The notes: a model not told the origin generated them from the sequence alone. Positions 34,330-43,052 are shown, counted from the first letter of the stretch. The stretch: DNA of 49,598 nt from Sporolactobacillus vineae DSM 21990 = SL153 (GCF_000377985.1 NZ_KB899056.1:1-49598); one strand, 5' to 3'. Numbers and translations are program-made.

Positions 34330-35220
34330 ATGAAAAAAATTCTCATGTTGGCATTAACCGCATTCATGGCAATCAGTATCTTTGGGCCGGTACGGGCGCT
34401 CGCAGACAGTGCGCCGGGCGACGTCATTGTGACGCTTGGCGCAAATCTGACGGCGGATCAGCGGCAGGCAATGCTGAACGAAATGGGTGTCAGCGGCAGT
34501 CAGGTACAGACTGTGACCGTGACCAACAGTGAAGAGCACAAGTATCTCGACAAGTACCTGTCCCCGTCTCAGATTGGAACCCGCGCGATCAGTTCATCGA
34601 AAATCACGCTGGGCAAGCAGGGTTCAGGATTGACTGCGAGCACGCATAATATTACCTATGTGACAAAGGACATGTACATCAATGCACTGGCAACAGCCGG
34701 AGTGAAAGACGCCGATGTCTATGTGACGGCACCGTTTCCGGTCTCCGGAACGGCTGCGCTGACCGGAATCATCAAAGCATACGAAGCAAAAACGGGCACG
34801 ACCATTCCGGAAGCGAAGAAACAGGTAGCCAATGAAGAAGTGGTGACGACGGCAGAACTCGGCAACCAGAAGGGTGTCGGCAAGGACAAGGCGACGCAGC
34901 TGGTGACGACCATCAAAGACAACCTGGCAAAGAATACGCCTCAGTCCCGTGCCGATGTTGAAAAAGTCGTCCGGAATTCGGCGCAGCAGGTCGGTGTTCA
35001 GCTCAGTGATGCCGACATTCAGAAACTGGTCGACCTGTTTGATAAAATGCGGACGCTGAACATTAACTGGAATCAGGTCGGCAGCCAGATGCAGCAGGTT
35101 AAGGATAAGCTCACGCAACTGACGAATTCGACGCAGGCCGGAGGTTTTCTGAACCAGGTGTTTACCGCCATCGGTGATTTCTTCTCTTCGATTTTCCATG
35201 CGATCGCTTCGCTTTTCTGA
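34330..35220 (+). CDS. Secreted DUF1002 protein, YpuA-like
   Basis: The 296-residue protein has a signal peptide (MKKILMLALTAFMAIS, then a cleavage-like ALADSA). It belongs to the DUF1002 family typified by B. subtilis YpuA: VIVTLGANLTADQRQAMLNEMG at the start, EEHKYLDKYLSPSQIGTRAISSSKI, and TAPFPVSGTAALTGIIKAYEAKTG. The C-terminal part holds a helical segment and ends in a hydrophobic stretch GGFLNQVFTAIGDFFSSIFHAIASLF that could be amphipathic or membrane-associated. Function is unknown; an envelope stress role is suggested only by the SigB-type promoter and location outside the cell. Confidence 0.88.
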   Translation: MKKILMLALTAFMAISIFGPVRALADSAPGDVIVTLGANLTADQRQAMLNEMGVSGSQVQTVTVTNSEEHKYLDKYLSPSQIGTRAISSSKITLGKQGSGLTASTHNITYVTKDMYINALATAGVKDADVYVTAPFPVSGTAALTGIIKAYEAKTGTTIPEAKKQVANEEVVTTAELGNQKGVGKDKATQLVTTIKDNLAKNTPQSRADVEKVVRNSAQQVGVQLSDADIQKLVDLFDKMRTLNINWNQVGSQMQQVKDKLTQLTNSTQAGGFLNQVFTAIGDFFSSIFHAIASLF

Positions 35221-35237
35221 ATACAGTACTGAAATTA

Positions 35238-35276
35238 AAGAAGCAGCAGCCGGCTCATTTCCGGCTGCTGCTTCTT
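35238..35276 (+). terminator. Strong hairpin downstream of the DUF1002 gene
   Basis: AAGAAGCAGCAGCCGG and CCGGCTGCTGCTTCTT are perfectly complementary with a seven-base loop. The T-run is carried within the stem end rather than after it. Confidence 0.75.
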
Positions 35277-35381
35277 GCCTGCATCTTCCCTCCAGGCATT
35301 GACGGGGAAAAACTGATTTTTTATAGAACTTTCTTCATATATTTATTAGTCCTGTCCGGATTTTTCGGTACATTGTGCAAA

Positions 35382-36539
35382 TCAGGCAAATTCGATACGG
35401 CGCGCGGAGGACAGAAATGATTCTGCGGCACGCAGCACGTGATCCGCCGAATAGCCCTGGCGGGAACTGAACCGCTTCATATTTTGGCGCATGACATCAA
35501 GTCCTGCGGGATGGCTGATCAGATCCGTGATATCGTTGATCAGTTCCTGCTTGCCTGGTGCGGCAATCGACAGTCCTGAGGACAGCAGAAATTGCGCATT
35601 ATCCGCTTCCTGGCCGCCCAGCGGTTTATAAATGATCATCGGAAGCTCCGAAACGATCGCTTCAGAAATTGTCAGTCCCCCCGGCTTAGTGACCAGGAGA
35701 TCGGCAACAGCCATCCATTCGCTGATGTTGTCGATAAAGCCCTCGACCTGCACTGTATGGTGCGATGTACGGCTGAAATTTTTGAAGTCTTCATAGGCCT
35801 TCTGGTTATGCCCGCAGATCGTCACAATCCGGAAATTGCTTTTTAACCGATCGACGTTTTTCAGCACAGGCAGCATATTTTTAAAAATACCGCAGCCGCC
35901 GCCCATGATCAGCAGAACTTTCTGGTCAGAAGGAATATTGAGCTTTTTCCTTAACACAGTAATGTTCCGCCTTCCGGAAAAATCCGAAAGAATCGGAATC
36001 CCCGTGGTAATGATCTTTTCGGGTTCCACATTCATCGCAATCATCTTCTCCCGGACGGCGTTCGAGGAGACCAGATAACCGTCGGTGCGGCGGTTGACCC
36101 AGCTGCTGTGCACCGAATAGTCTGTGATCAGTGTCAGAAATGGAGAAGAAGGAAGCCAGCCGCCCTGCTTGATCCGTGACATCATGACGGACGCCATCGG
36201 GAAAGTACTGATGATCAGATCCGGCTGTTCTTTCAGCAGGAAGCTGACCAGCCGGTTGGTACCGAAGTGGTTGATCGATTTGAAAAGCGATGCCGCGGCA
36301 CTGCTGTTCTGCGTTTTCTTATATAAATAATGGTAAAGCGACGGGAAATGAGTCACACCGGAGATGAATGTGTGCTTTTCCAGTGATTCCAGTTTCGACG
36401 GAACAAGCGACGTGACATCCAGCACTCGTGTGGCGAATTTCGAGGGATGTCTGTCAAAGGCCTCAGAGAGCGCAAGAGCAGCCTGTTTATGTCCGCTGCC
36501 GTATGATCCGGTCAATATCAGCACTCTGGCAATACCCAT
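35382..36539 (-). CDS. GT28-type diacylglycerol glycosyltransferase (MGDG synthase/UgtP-like)
   Basis: The 385-residue protein combines an MGDG-synthase-like N-terminal domain (VLILTGSYGSGHKQAALALSEAF; ITDYSVHSSWVNRRTDGYLVSS) with a GT28 C-terminal domain (IMGGGCGIFKNMLPVLKN; VADLLVTKPGGLTISEAIVSELPMIIYKPLGGQEADNAQFL), the latter binding the UDP-sugar. Relatives such as UgtP/YpfP transfer glucose to diacylglycerol, making glycolipids and the anchor of lipoteichoic acid. Several UgtP-like paralogues exist in Bacillales, so the exact acceptor is uncertain. Two adjacent ATG codons follow AGGAGG; the second (36539) is better spaced. It is peripheral to the membrane and stands alone. Confidence 0.85.
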   Translation of the reverse strand: MGIARVLILTGSYGSGHKQAALALSEAFDRHPSKFATRVLDVTSLVPSKLESLEKHTFISGVTHFPSLYHYLYKKTQNSSAAASLFKSINHFGTNRLVSFLLKEQPDLIISTFPMASVMMSRIKQGGWLPSSPFLTLITDYSVHSSWVNRRTDGYLVSSNAVREKMIAMNVEPEKIITTGIPILSDFSGRRNITVLRKKLNIPSDQKVLLIMGGGCGIFKNMLPVLKNVDRLKSNFRIVTICGHNQKAYEDFKNFSRTSHHTVQVEGFIDNISEWMAVADLLVTKPGGLTISEAIVSELPMIIYKPLGGQEADNAQFLLSSGLSIAAPGKQELINDITDLISHPAGLDVMRQNMKRFSSRQGYSADHVLRAAESFLSSARRIEFA

Positions 36540-36671
36540 CATAATCCTCCTCACACTTGCTTCACAAACATACCTTGCAGTTACTGACATTAAGTCTACT
36601 CAACTTATTAACTATTCGTCAAGACAATTCACAAGTTGACGTACCGATATCAAATCATTTTTTGCCTGATA

Positions 36672-37283
36672 TTATCGGCCAGCCTTGCGCAGGCGAATGA
36701 CCGTGATCGTGATAAACCCGATCAGTAAGAGGAGCCCGATCAGAATCACGTGAACCGGACTGAAAGCCAGAAAGCGGCGTGCCTGGCTTCCGGCAAAAAA
36801 TCCAAGCAAAATGAACAGTGTCGCCCAGATCAATGCACCGGTCAGCGAAGCGATGAAAAAGATCAGGTAGCTTGCCCGGCTGAGTCCGGCCAGGTAGGGG
36901 TTGATCTGACGGACGCCGGGAATAAAATAGCCCGCGGCAATCGCCAGAAATGCATGGCGCTGGAAATACGCCCCGGCTTTTTCCCAGCGGGCGGGCGTTA
37001 TCCTGATCAGCCTTCCGTATTTCATCATAAACGGTTTTCCTATATAATAGCCAATGAGAAAAGCTGTGACCATGCCGGATACAGAGCCGAGGACAGCCAT
37101 CGCAATGCAGCCGGCGACGCTGAGTGTCGGGCCGCTGGCAGGCGCCTGTGACAGAGTGACACCGACGAAGATCATAAAAGATTCTTCGGCAGCAGGGATA
37201 CCGATCAGTCCGCAATACATGAAAGCAAAGACAAATGGATAGCCATAGGTAAAAAATAAACTTTGTATCTGTTCCATAAGCAT
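36672..37283 (-). CDS. DedA family membrane protein
   Basis: The 203-residue protein is a DedA/SNARE-associated (VTT domain) membrane protein with about five helices. CGLIGIPAAEESFMIFVGVTL contains the conserved acidic residues, and YFIPGVRQINPYLAGLSR is the family's F/Y-xPGxR motif. Bacterial DedA proteins take part in lipid carrier and phospholipid transport across the membrane, including recycling of undecaprenyl phosphate. An ATG two codons downstream (37277) is also possible. It is near the glycolipid synthase gene but separated by 130 bases. Substrate unknown. Confidence 0.88.
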   Translation of the reverse strand: MLMEQIQSLFFTYGYPFVFAFMYCGLIGIPAAEESFMIFVGVTLSQAPASGPTLSVAGCIAMAVLGSVSGMVTAFLIGYYIGKPFMMKYGRLIRITPARWEKAGAYFQRHAFLAIAAGYFIPGVRQINPYLAGLSRASYLIFFIASLTGALIWATLFILLGFFAGSQARRFLAFSPVHVILIGLLLLIGFITITVIRLRKAGR

Positions 37284-37503
37284 GTTCTTAAATTAGGACG
37301 CCTTTCTTTCCACAGCCGGGAAGGATTATATTTCGGCAGCAACGGGCATGATCCTGATGGGCAGGTCCGGCCCGAAAGTAAGTTCTTTTAATATATTATA
37401 ACAAGTTTTGTGATTGACTCCTGCCTGCAGGATAGACATTCCCTGCCATTTTTAACGGGTCGGAACGAATCTTATGGATATTCCAAGTGAAGAGGTGTGC
37501 CCA

Positions 37504-38256
37504 TTGACCAGGCGAAAGCATCCTGAAGAACCGGAAACAAAGTCGGAGGAATTAAAGCGGGACCGGGGCAGAATGGTGGTCTTCAGTTCCATTATCATTG
37601 TCCTGTTAATCGCTGCCATTGCCGTGATGGTTTACAGAGATCAACAGAGAAATGCCGTAAAGCCGGTAAACCGGCAGGCAACCCACCGAACCGCACAGAC
37701 CGATACGACGAAAATCAATTATGCCATTCAGCCGATACTCGGGAGCACGAACGCACCAGTGAAAATCGCCGAATTTGCCGATTACCGCTGCCCGTACTGC
37801 AAGACTTTTGAGGAGACAGTGGTTCCGCGGCTTCAGCAAGATTACATAAACACGAATAAGGCAAGTTTTTCATTTATTAATTACACCATTCTCGGGCCGG
37901 AGTCATTGCTCGCTGCCGAGGCTTCGGAAGAGGTCTACCACCAAAACCCGAAAGGATTCTGGGCTTTTCACAAGGCTCTGTACCAGGAACAGGGCAGCGA
38001 GAGCAAGCCCTGGGTCACGGAGAAACTGCTGACGGATACCGCCCGGAAGACGGTTCCATCGCTGGATGTGAAGGCCTTCCAGAATGCGCTGACGACACAG
38101 TCCCATAAGCAGGCAATCGCCGCAGACAACGAGCTTGGTGAGGATCTGGGCGTGCCGGGAACGCCCGCCATATTTGTGAACGGAAAATATATCAAAAACG
38201 GTCAGGACTATAAGGTTCTTAAAAAAGCAATCGATCAGGCGCTGAAGAATCCTTAA
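37504..38256 (+). CDS. Membrane-anchored DsbA-like thiol-disulfide oxidoreductase (BdbD-like)
   Basis: The 250-residue protein has a charged cytoplasmic N-terminus, one membrane helix (VVFSSIIIVLLIAAIAVMVY) and an extracytoplasmic thioredoxin-fold domain. The active site is CPYC (Cys96 and Cys99) in FADYRCPYCKTFEE, and the cis-proline loop is GVPGTPAIFVNG. B. subtilis BdbD, with a similar layout, forms disulfides in competence and secreted proteins together with BdbC; no bdbC-like gene is adjacent. I choose the TTG at 37504, which has AAGAGGTG seven bases upstream, over an ATG at 37474 that lacks a clear site. Oxidase versus isomerase role is not visible. Confidence 0.88.
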   Translation: MTRRKHPEEPETKSEELKRDRGRMVVFSSIIIVLLIAAIAVMVYRDQQRNAVKPVNRQATHRTAQTDTTKINYAIQPILGSTNAPVKIAEFADYRCPYCKTFEETVVPRLQQDYINTNKASFSFINYTILGPESLLAAEASEEVYHQNPKGFWAFHKALYQEQGSESKPWVTEKLLTDTARKTVPSLDVKAFQNALTTQSHKQAIAADNELGEDLGVPGTPAIFVNGKYIKNGQDYKVLKKAIDQALKNP

Positions 38257-38367
38257 ATTCTTAAACGTTCCGCTATTGAACGGCGCGTCCTGTCATCTGA
38301 ATGTAACGTATGAATCCATTTTCCCTCTCATAAACGTTAAAAGACTACGCGACAGGGGGAGATGCCC

Positions 38368-39381
38368 ATGTATTACGGGAGCGCGATTGCCAAAAGTGCG
38401 GCGATTGCTGCAACATTCAGCTCGTCGTTCCTTTTTATGCCGCATGATGCCGCGGCGCAGCTGATCCAAAGCGACCGCATTCTGACGAACGGCATGAACA
38501 GTGAAGAGGTTCTGACACTTCAAAGGGTGTTAAAGGCCAATAAGTTATATCAGCCATTCCGGCCGACCGGACATTTTGGAAATGCGACAGAAGGCGCGGT
38601 CAGGCAATTCCAGAAGTTAAGCGGGATAACCATTGACGGGGTTGTCGGCCAGGAAACCAAAAAGGCACTCCTGGCTTCCGTACACCGGAACATGGCGCAG
38701 ATGCAGTATGGTTCGACCGGTGAGGATGTCCGCTATCTTCAGAAATATTTGGACCGATTCGGTTATTATAAAGGCGCCCGGGATGGCATTTTCGGCCGGA
38801 TGACCCGGCATGCGGTCCTTTGGCTGCAGCAGGATACAAAGATTGAGAGGGACGGCATTGTCGGTCCGGAGACATGGGGAAGCATTGAAAAGCTCAGTCA
38901 GCAGCTGGCGGACGGGAAGCACGTCAAACCGACCGGTGCGCCGCCGGGAAGGTCTGCCGCTGCTGCCGGGCGCGGCGTCAGATTGCTGACGAAACATACT
39001 GAACGGGTATCCGCTCCGGCTCCGTCCGTTCAGCAGCAGCATTCTGTGTCCGCAAAACGGCAGGCAAGGCAGACGGTAAAGCATGCGTCGGTCAAAGAAT
39101 TCTACGTCAGCAGTACCGCCTATACCGCAAACTGCTCAGGGTGTTCCGGGACGACAGCTACAGGGATCAATCTTCTGCAGCATCCGAATGCCAGGGTTGT
39201 CGCCGTCGATCCGTCGGTCATCCCGCTCGGTACAAAGCTCTATGTGGAGGGCTACGGTCAGGCCGTTGCCGGGGATACGGGCGGGGCGATCAAGGGGCTT
39301 AAGATCGACGTATTCCTGAACAATAATCAGCAGGCGCTGCAGTGGGGCCGTCGAACTGTAAAAGTCAGGGTTCTGGAATAA
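38368..39381 (+). CDS. Secreted protein with two peptidoglycan-binding domains and a 3D domain
   Basis: The 337-residue protein starts with a signal peptide (SAIAKSAAIAATFSSSFLFMPHDAAA). Two PG_binding_1 domains follow: residues 38-90 (NGMNSEEVLTLQRVLKANKLY..GVVGQETKKALL) and 95-150 (YGSTGEDVRYLQKYLDRFGYY..GIVGPETWGSI). A Ser/Ala/Gln-rich linker leads to a C-terminal 3D domain (STAYTANC.GCSGTTATG; VVAVDPSVIPLGTKLYVEGYG; AGDTGGAIKGLKIDVF), which carries the three conserved aspartates of lytic transglycosylase-like proteins such as YocH. It is predicted to act on or bind the cell wall. The ATG at 38368 has GGGGGAG six bases upstream; the ATG at 38362 abuts it. Confidence 0.9.
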   Translation: MYYGSAIAKSAAIAATFSSSFLFMPHDAAAQLIQSDRILTNGMNSEEVLTLQRVLKANKLYQPFRPTGHFGNATEGAVRQFQKLSGITIDGVVGQETKKALLASVHRNMAQMQYGSTGEDVRYLQKYLDRFGYYKGARDGIFGRMTRHAVLWLQQDTKIERDGIVGPETWGSIEKLSQQLADGKHVKPTGAPPGRSAAAAGRGVRLLTKHTERVSAPAPSVQQQHSVSAKRQARQTVKHASVKEFYVSSTAYTANCSGCSGTTATGINLLQHPNARVVAVDPSVIPLGTKLYVEGYGQAVAGDTGGAIKGLKIDVFLNNNQQALQWGRRTVKVRVLE

Positions 39382-39388
39382 GGCCATG

Positions 39389-39424
39389 TCCCGCAGGAGT
39401 CTCGTACCTTCCGCGCCAATCAAC
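39389..39424. repeat. Half copy of the dispersed repeat
   Basis: TCCCGCAGGAGTC, then ACCTTCCGCGCCAATCAAC, matches the right half of the element at 25701-25765 and the ends of the dispersed repeat family known from Bacillaceae. The left half is absent. Confidence 0.45.
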
Positions 39425-39466
39425 GGTAGTCTATGCGGGAAAACACGGAAAAATTTTAATGTTACC

Positions 39467-39500
39467 GGTGTCTGATTTTAAAATCAGGCACCTTCTTTTT
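39467..39500 (+). terminator. Intrinsic terminator downstream of the 3D-domain gene
   Basis: GGTGTCTGATTTT and AAAATCAGGCACC pair (one wobble) with no extra loop bases beyond the central turn, followed by a T-rich run. Confidence 0.85.
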
Positions 39501-39552
39501 TTATTGGAAAACGGAGGAGCTTTTTGACAGGGACAGACAGCGCGGGCAAAAG

Positions 39553-39581
39553 TTGAGCAGACGTCACTTCTGTGCTACGAT
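39553..39581 (+). promoter_or_regulatory. Promoter of the comFB-like gene
   Basis: TTGAGC and TACGAT are separated by 17 bases, about 47 bases before the start codon. A TTGACA further upstream (near 39524) lacks a matching -10. Confidence 0.5.
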
Positions 39582-39628
39582 TCAGTGGTAAAGATCACAT
39601 CATTTAGGATCAGAGGGAGCCAGCCCCA

Positions 39629-39910
39629 ATGAAAATACATAATGTTATGGAAGAAGCAGTGGCAGATCTGCTCGACAGACAATGGGAGAATCTCACTGTA
39701 TCCTGTCATTGCGACGAATGCAAGACGGACGTGATGGCGCTGAGCCTCAACCGGCTCAAACCTCATTATGTCCGCCAGCAGAAGGGCAGTGCACTGGCAA
39801 AGGCCGATCTCCTGACCGGTCAGGCCAGAGCGACGATCCTGACGGCAATCGTTGAGAGTGCAAAAGTGGTTTCCGCTTACCCGCACCATCATGATCGCCG
39901 GGAAAAATAA
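39629..39910 (+). CDS. comFB: ComFB family protein (late competence)
   Basis: The 93-residue protein matches ComFB: NVMEEAVADLLDRQW at the start, then CHCDECKTDVMALSLNRLKPHYV with a CxCxxC set, and the family ending LTAIVESAKVVSAYPHHH. ComFB proteins have been linked to competence in B. subtilis, where the gene lies between comFA and comFC; more recent work ties related proteins in cyanobacteria to c-di-nucleotide binding. Here it is alone, between a wall protein and ferredoxin, so a link to DNA uptake is not supported by context. Start ATG has GAGGGAG upstream. Confidence 0.88.
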   Translation: MKIHNVMEEAVADLLDRQWENLTVSCHCDECKTDVMALSLNRLKPHYVRQQKGSALAKADLLTGQARATILTAIVESAKVVSAYPHHHDRREK

Positions 39911-39916
39911 AATAAA

Positions 39917-39941
39917 GCCCGGCGCATTCTGTGCGCCGGGC
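39917..39941. terminator. Bidirectional hairpin terminator between comFB and ferredoxin genes
   Basis: GCCCGGCGC and GCGCCGGGC are perfectly complementary around a seven-base loop between convergent genes. The A-rich 5' flank gives a T-rich tail on the minus strand. Confidence 0.75.
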
Positions 39942-39963
39942 CTGACGACCTCATCCAGTCACT

Positions 39964-40203
39964 TCACCTGTTCTTGAAAAAGTCCCTGTTGATCTGAATG
40001 TACTGCTGCTGATCTTCCGGAACTTCATCCTCCGGATAGATGGCTTCAACCGGGCAGACGGCTTCGCATGCGCCGCAGTCGATGCAGACATCCGGATCGA
40101 TATACATCTGCTTTTCGCCCTCCACAATGCAGTCGACCGGGCAGGTCTCAATGCATTCTCCAGCTTTTTCGCCTTCACAGGCATGCGTAATAACAAATGC
40201 CAT
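39964..40203 (-). CDS. Ferredoxin with [3Fe-4S]/[4Fe-4S]-type cysteine motifs
   Basis: The 79-residue protein is a small bacterial ferredoxin. AFVITHACEGEKAGECIETCPVDCI carries the first cluster motif, with wider spacing between the first two cysteines as in seven-iron ferredoxins, and CIDCGACEAVCPVEAI is a canonical CxxCxxCxxxCP motif. It carries single electrons; the partner is unknown. The ATG at 40203 has AAGGAGAT upstream on the minus strand. It resembles the short Fdx of Bacillus and Clostridia and is a one-gene unit. Confidence 0.95.
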   Translation of the reverse strand: MAFVITHACEGEKAGECIETCPVDCIVEGEKQMYIDPDVCIDCGACEAVCPVEAIYPEDEVPEDQQQYIQINRDFFKNR

Positions 40204-40365
40204 ACGATGATCTCCTTCCGCAATAATCGCTTGCAATAAAAATGTTCGAATTGTTGTCACTTAAAACGGTGTTTCCCGGACAATCTGTCGGATCCATTTT
40301 CATTCACTTATTATGAACAACTCCGGTAGGAAATTCAATCCCCGAGGATCCCGGTCCGGCCTGGA

Positions 40366-40977
40366 TCAGCGCTGAAATTTTTTCCCGGAGAAGAGCAGGG
40401 GACCAAGCGCCAGGCCGGAGAGAAGACCTGTCAGATGGCCGACGATATCGATCCCTGTACCAATAAATGAAAAGACAAGCGCCAGCGCCAGCGTCACGAT
40501 AAGAATCGTCTGATCCTGGCTGGTCACCCAGGCGCGCCGGAACACGATCAGGAAGAGGTAAATGCCGAATAGACCGAATACCGCCGCACTGGCACCATAA
40601 TGACTGAAACCAGCCGGCTGCAGGAAGAGTTCGGCGATATTGGCAATGATGCCGGTTCCGAGAAAGGCCAGCAGATAGCGCCCTTTTCCAAGCATGGCTT
40701 CCAGTGCCGGTGCGAAAATAAGAATGGAAAAAGCATTAAAGAGAAAGTGCTGGAACGTGACATGGAGAAAAATCGGGGTGGCGAGCTGCCACAGGGCACC
40801 GTTCCAGATTGCCTGGTTCGAGCCGACCAGGAATTGAAATGCGTTCAGAGCCAGAAAAGGCGCCACTTTCCCGGCGATAAAGAAAAACAGGAAAATCAAC
40901 GTATCAATAGCCAGAATAGCTGAGGTAACCGGGTAATGTCTGAGAAACTGCCTGAATGATTCCGTCCGGATAAACAC
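40366..40977 (-). CDS. Rhomboid family intramembrane serine protease
   Basis: The 203-residue membrane protein has six predicted helices and the catalytic dyad of rhomboids: Ser130 in YGASAAVFG and His181 in DIVGHLTGLLSG, with Asn81 in HFLFNAFS for the oxyanion site. The position after the serine is Ala rather than the more common Gly. It corresponds by position to B. subtilis ydcA, which sits next to acpS. The substrate is unknown. The start ATG has AGGAGGA upstream. It is divergent from acpS across about 160 bases. Confidence 0.9.
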   Translation of the reverse strand: MFIRTESFRQFLRHYPVTSAILAIDTLIFLFFFIAGKVAPFLALNAFQFLVGSNQAIWNGALWQLATPIFLHVTFQHFLFNAFSILIFAPALEAMLGKGRYLLAFLGTGIIANIAELFLQPAGFSHYGASAAVFGLFGIYLFLIVFRRAWVTSQDQTILIVTLALALVFSFIGTGIDIVGHLTGLLSGLALGPLLFSGKKFQR

Positions 40978-41006
40978 AGTATGTCCTCCTCAAAAGCATG
41001 ACCTTC

Positions 41007-41033
41007 TTTTAAGTATAGGTTAAAATAGGGTAT
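41007..41033 (+). promoter_or_regulatory. Weak SigB-like promoter candidate upstream of acpS
   Basis: TTTTAA and GGGTAT are 15 bases apart. The -10 is perfect but the -35 lacks the leading G, and spacing is at the upper limit. It lies 108 bases before acpS. Confidence 0.25.
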
Positions 41034-41140
41034 AGCGGAAGTTTGAGTACGAACGGGAACCCGCGCTTCATGGCGGGAACACGGTGACGATCAGGGGCAT
41101 TGATGCGTCCGGACCGCCAGTTGGTGACGGAGGAAAACAG

Positions 41141-41515
41141 ATGATCAAAGGTGTTGGGATCGATATCGCAGAACTGAAAAGAATCCGGTCGCATATCGAT
41201 GATACGGCTTTTGTCAGGCGTGTGCTGACTCCTGAGGAACGCGACTGCTTCTATTCGCTGGATGATAAGCGAAAAGCGGAATTTCTTGCCGGCCGTTTCT
41301 CCGCGAAAGAGGCCTATGCAAAAGCGAGAGGTACCGGAATCGGTCAGGAGGTATCATTTCAGGATCTGTCGGTGCTGAATGATCCGTCCGGACGGCCTTA
41401 TGCCAGCGCCCCCCTTTTCCGGCGGGAGAAAATACACCTTTCGATCACCCATACGGACCAGATGGTAGCCACGGTGTGTGTCATCGAAGGCTTGTCCGGG
41501 CCTTCTGCATATTAG
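41141..41515 (+). CDS. acpS: Holo-[acyl-carrier-protein] synthase
   Basis: AcpS attaches 4'-phosphopantetheine from coenzyme A to the acyl carrier protein. The 124-residue protein has the two signatures of the family: GVGIDIAELKRI with the Mg-binding Asp near residue 7, and FSAKEAYAKARGTGIG with the second acidic ligand and Lys. The ATG at 41141 follows GGAGGA. It starts a plus-strand run acpS-nnr-ydcC-alr-mazE-mazF, as in Bacillus genomes. Confidence 0.95.
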   Translation: MIKGVGIDIAELKRIRSHIDDTAFVRRVLTPEERDCFYSLDDKRKAEFLAGRFSAKEAYAKARGTGIGQEVSFQDLSVLNDPSGRPYASAPLFRREKIHLSITHTDQMVATVCVIEGLSGPSAY

Positions 41516-41558
41516 ACGGACTTGCCTCATATAGTTTATTACGCTGGGAGGGACTATT

Positions 41559-43052
41559 GTGCATGTCGTGTCACGTGAAGAGATGCAGGCTGTCGACAGA
41601 TACACGATTCAGCAGATCGGCCTTGCAGGGCCGCTGCTGATGGAAAATGCCGGACGGGCAGTCTTCAATGAATTAATGCCGCATCTGAAAAATGGCGAGA
41701 AAATCGTTGTGGTTATTGGAAAAGGAAACAACGGCGGAGATGGTTTTGCAGTTTCCCGGCTGCTGCTTGACAGCACGGCCGATCTGTCTGTCTGGCTGCT
41801 TCCGGAAGAAACAAAAATCAAGGGCGACGCTGCTGTCCATCGAGACGCCTTTCTGAATGCCGGGGGGTCAATCCGGAAGATTCCGGAGAACAAGGAAGCA
41901 TTCAACCGGGTCGTGTCCGAGTCGGATCTGATTATCGACGCGCTGCTTGGCACAGGTGTTCATGGTGCCCCCTATCCGGAATATCTTGAGGTGATCAGGC
42001 AGATTAACGATTCGGCAGCCAGAGTTATTTCTGTGGATCTGCCCAGCGGTGTACCGGCAGACGGGGGGGCGTTCACTCATCCGGCGGTGTCCGCCGACCG
42101 GACGCTGACCCTTCAGTGCCCGAAGCTCGCTCAGTTTCTTCAGCCGGCCGCCCGCTTTTTCGGATCGGTTTGCGTCCTGCCGATTGGTATTCCGGAAGTG
42201 TCGGTCGCCCATGCAGGAATCAGAAGGTCGGTGCGGACAGAAGCGGAAGTACGGCAGACGCTGCCCCGCCGCGACCCGTTTTCCCATAAAGGTTCTCATG
42301 GCCGGGGACTGATCATCGCCGGTTCCGGACAGATGTCCGGCGCGGCTTTCTTTTCCGCAAAGGCGGCGCTGCGTTCCGGGATCGGATTGCTGAAACTGAG
42401 CGTCCCGGAAACCGTTCGGCCGGTGATCGCCGCCCAGCTTCCGGAAGTTATGTATATGCCGAGAAGTGCACTGGATCTGTCCGGACTGTCCGGCATTGCG
42501 ATCGGGCCGGGTCTGGGCCGAGAGGAAGAAGAAGGGATTCTGGTCCGGCAGGTGCTTGAGGCGGACCGTTGTCCGTGCGTGATCGATGCGGATGGGCTTT
42601 ATCACCTCAGCCAGATGAAGGAATTGCTGCTGCACCGGAAAAACCCGGTTGTCCTGACGCCGCATCCCGGAGAAATGGCGATGCTGACAGGTCGGACGGT
42701 GCCGGAAATTGAAGCTGACCGTTTCCATGTCTCGGAACAATTTGCCGGGAAATTCGGAGTCTATCTGGTTCTGAAGGGGAAGTATACGGTGATTACCGCT
42801 CCGGACGGGCGGCAGATTGTCAATCCGACGGGAAATGCCGCTCTGGCAAAAGGCGGATCAGGAGATGTCCTGACAGGCATCGTATTAGCATTTCTGCTTC
42901 AGCATCAGGATCCTTTGGATGCGGTTAGCAATGCGGTTTATCTTCACGGCGCCCTGGCGGATGATCTGGTTCGTACCGATCACTCACAACTGGATGTCCT
43001 GGCTTCGGATCTGATTGACCGGATCCCCGTCCTGCTGCACCGTCTCAGCTGA
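41559..43052 (+). CDS. nnr: Bifunctional NAD(P)H-hydrate epimerase / ADP-dependent NAD(P)H-hydrate dehydratase
   Basis: The 497-residue fusion repairs hydrated NAD(P)H. The N-terminal 215 residues are the YjeF_N epimerase domain (VSREEMQAVDRYTIQ, VVIGKGNNGGDGFAVSRLL, SDLIIDALLGTGVHGAP), which interconverts the R and S hydrates. The C-terminal part is the ribokinase-like dehydratase (SHGRGLIIAGSGQMSGAAFFSAKAALRSG, VLTPHPGEMAMLTG, NPTGNAALAKGGSGDVLTG), which dehydrates the S form with ADP. The GTG at 41559 follows TGGGAGGG, 43 bases after acpS. Confidence 0.94.
   Translation: MHVVSREEMQAVDRYTIQQIGLAGPLLMENAGRAVFNELMPHLKNGEKIVVVIGKGNNGGDGFAVSRLLLDSTADLSVWLLPEETKIKGDAAVHRDAFLNAGGSIRKIPENKEAFNRVVSESDLIIDALLGTGVHGAPYPEYLEVIRQINDSAARVISVDLPSGVPADGGAFTHPAVSADRTLTLQCPKLAQFLQPAARFFGSVCVLPIGIPEVSVAHAGIRRSVRTEAEVRQTLPRRDPFSHKGSHGRGLIIAGSGQMSGAAFFSAKAALRSGIGLLKLSVPETVRPVIAAQLPEVMYMPRSALDLSGLSGIAIGPGLGREEEEGILVRQVLEADRCPCVIDADGLYHLSQMKELLLHRKNPVVLTPHPGEMAMLTGRTVPEIEADRFHVSEQFAGKFGVYLVLKGKYTVITAPDGRQIVNPTGNAALAKGGSGDVLTGIVLAFLLQHQDPLDAVSNAVYLHGALADDLVRTDHSQLDVLASDLIDRIPVLLHRLS

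Noticed and set aside
41868-42740. Open frame of 290 codons on the minus strand within nnr
   Set aside because: It is antisense to a clear bifunctional enzyme gene and shows no recognisable domain or start signal.
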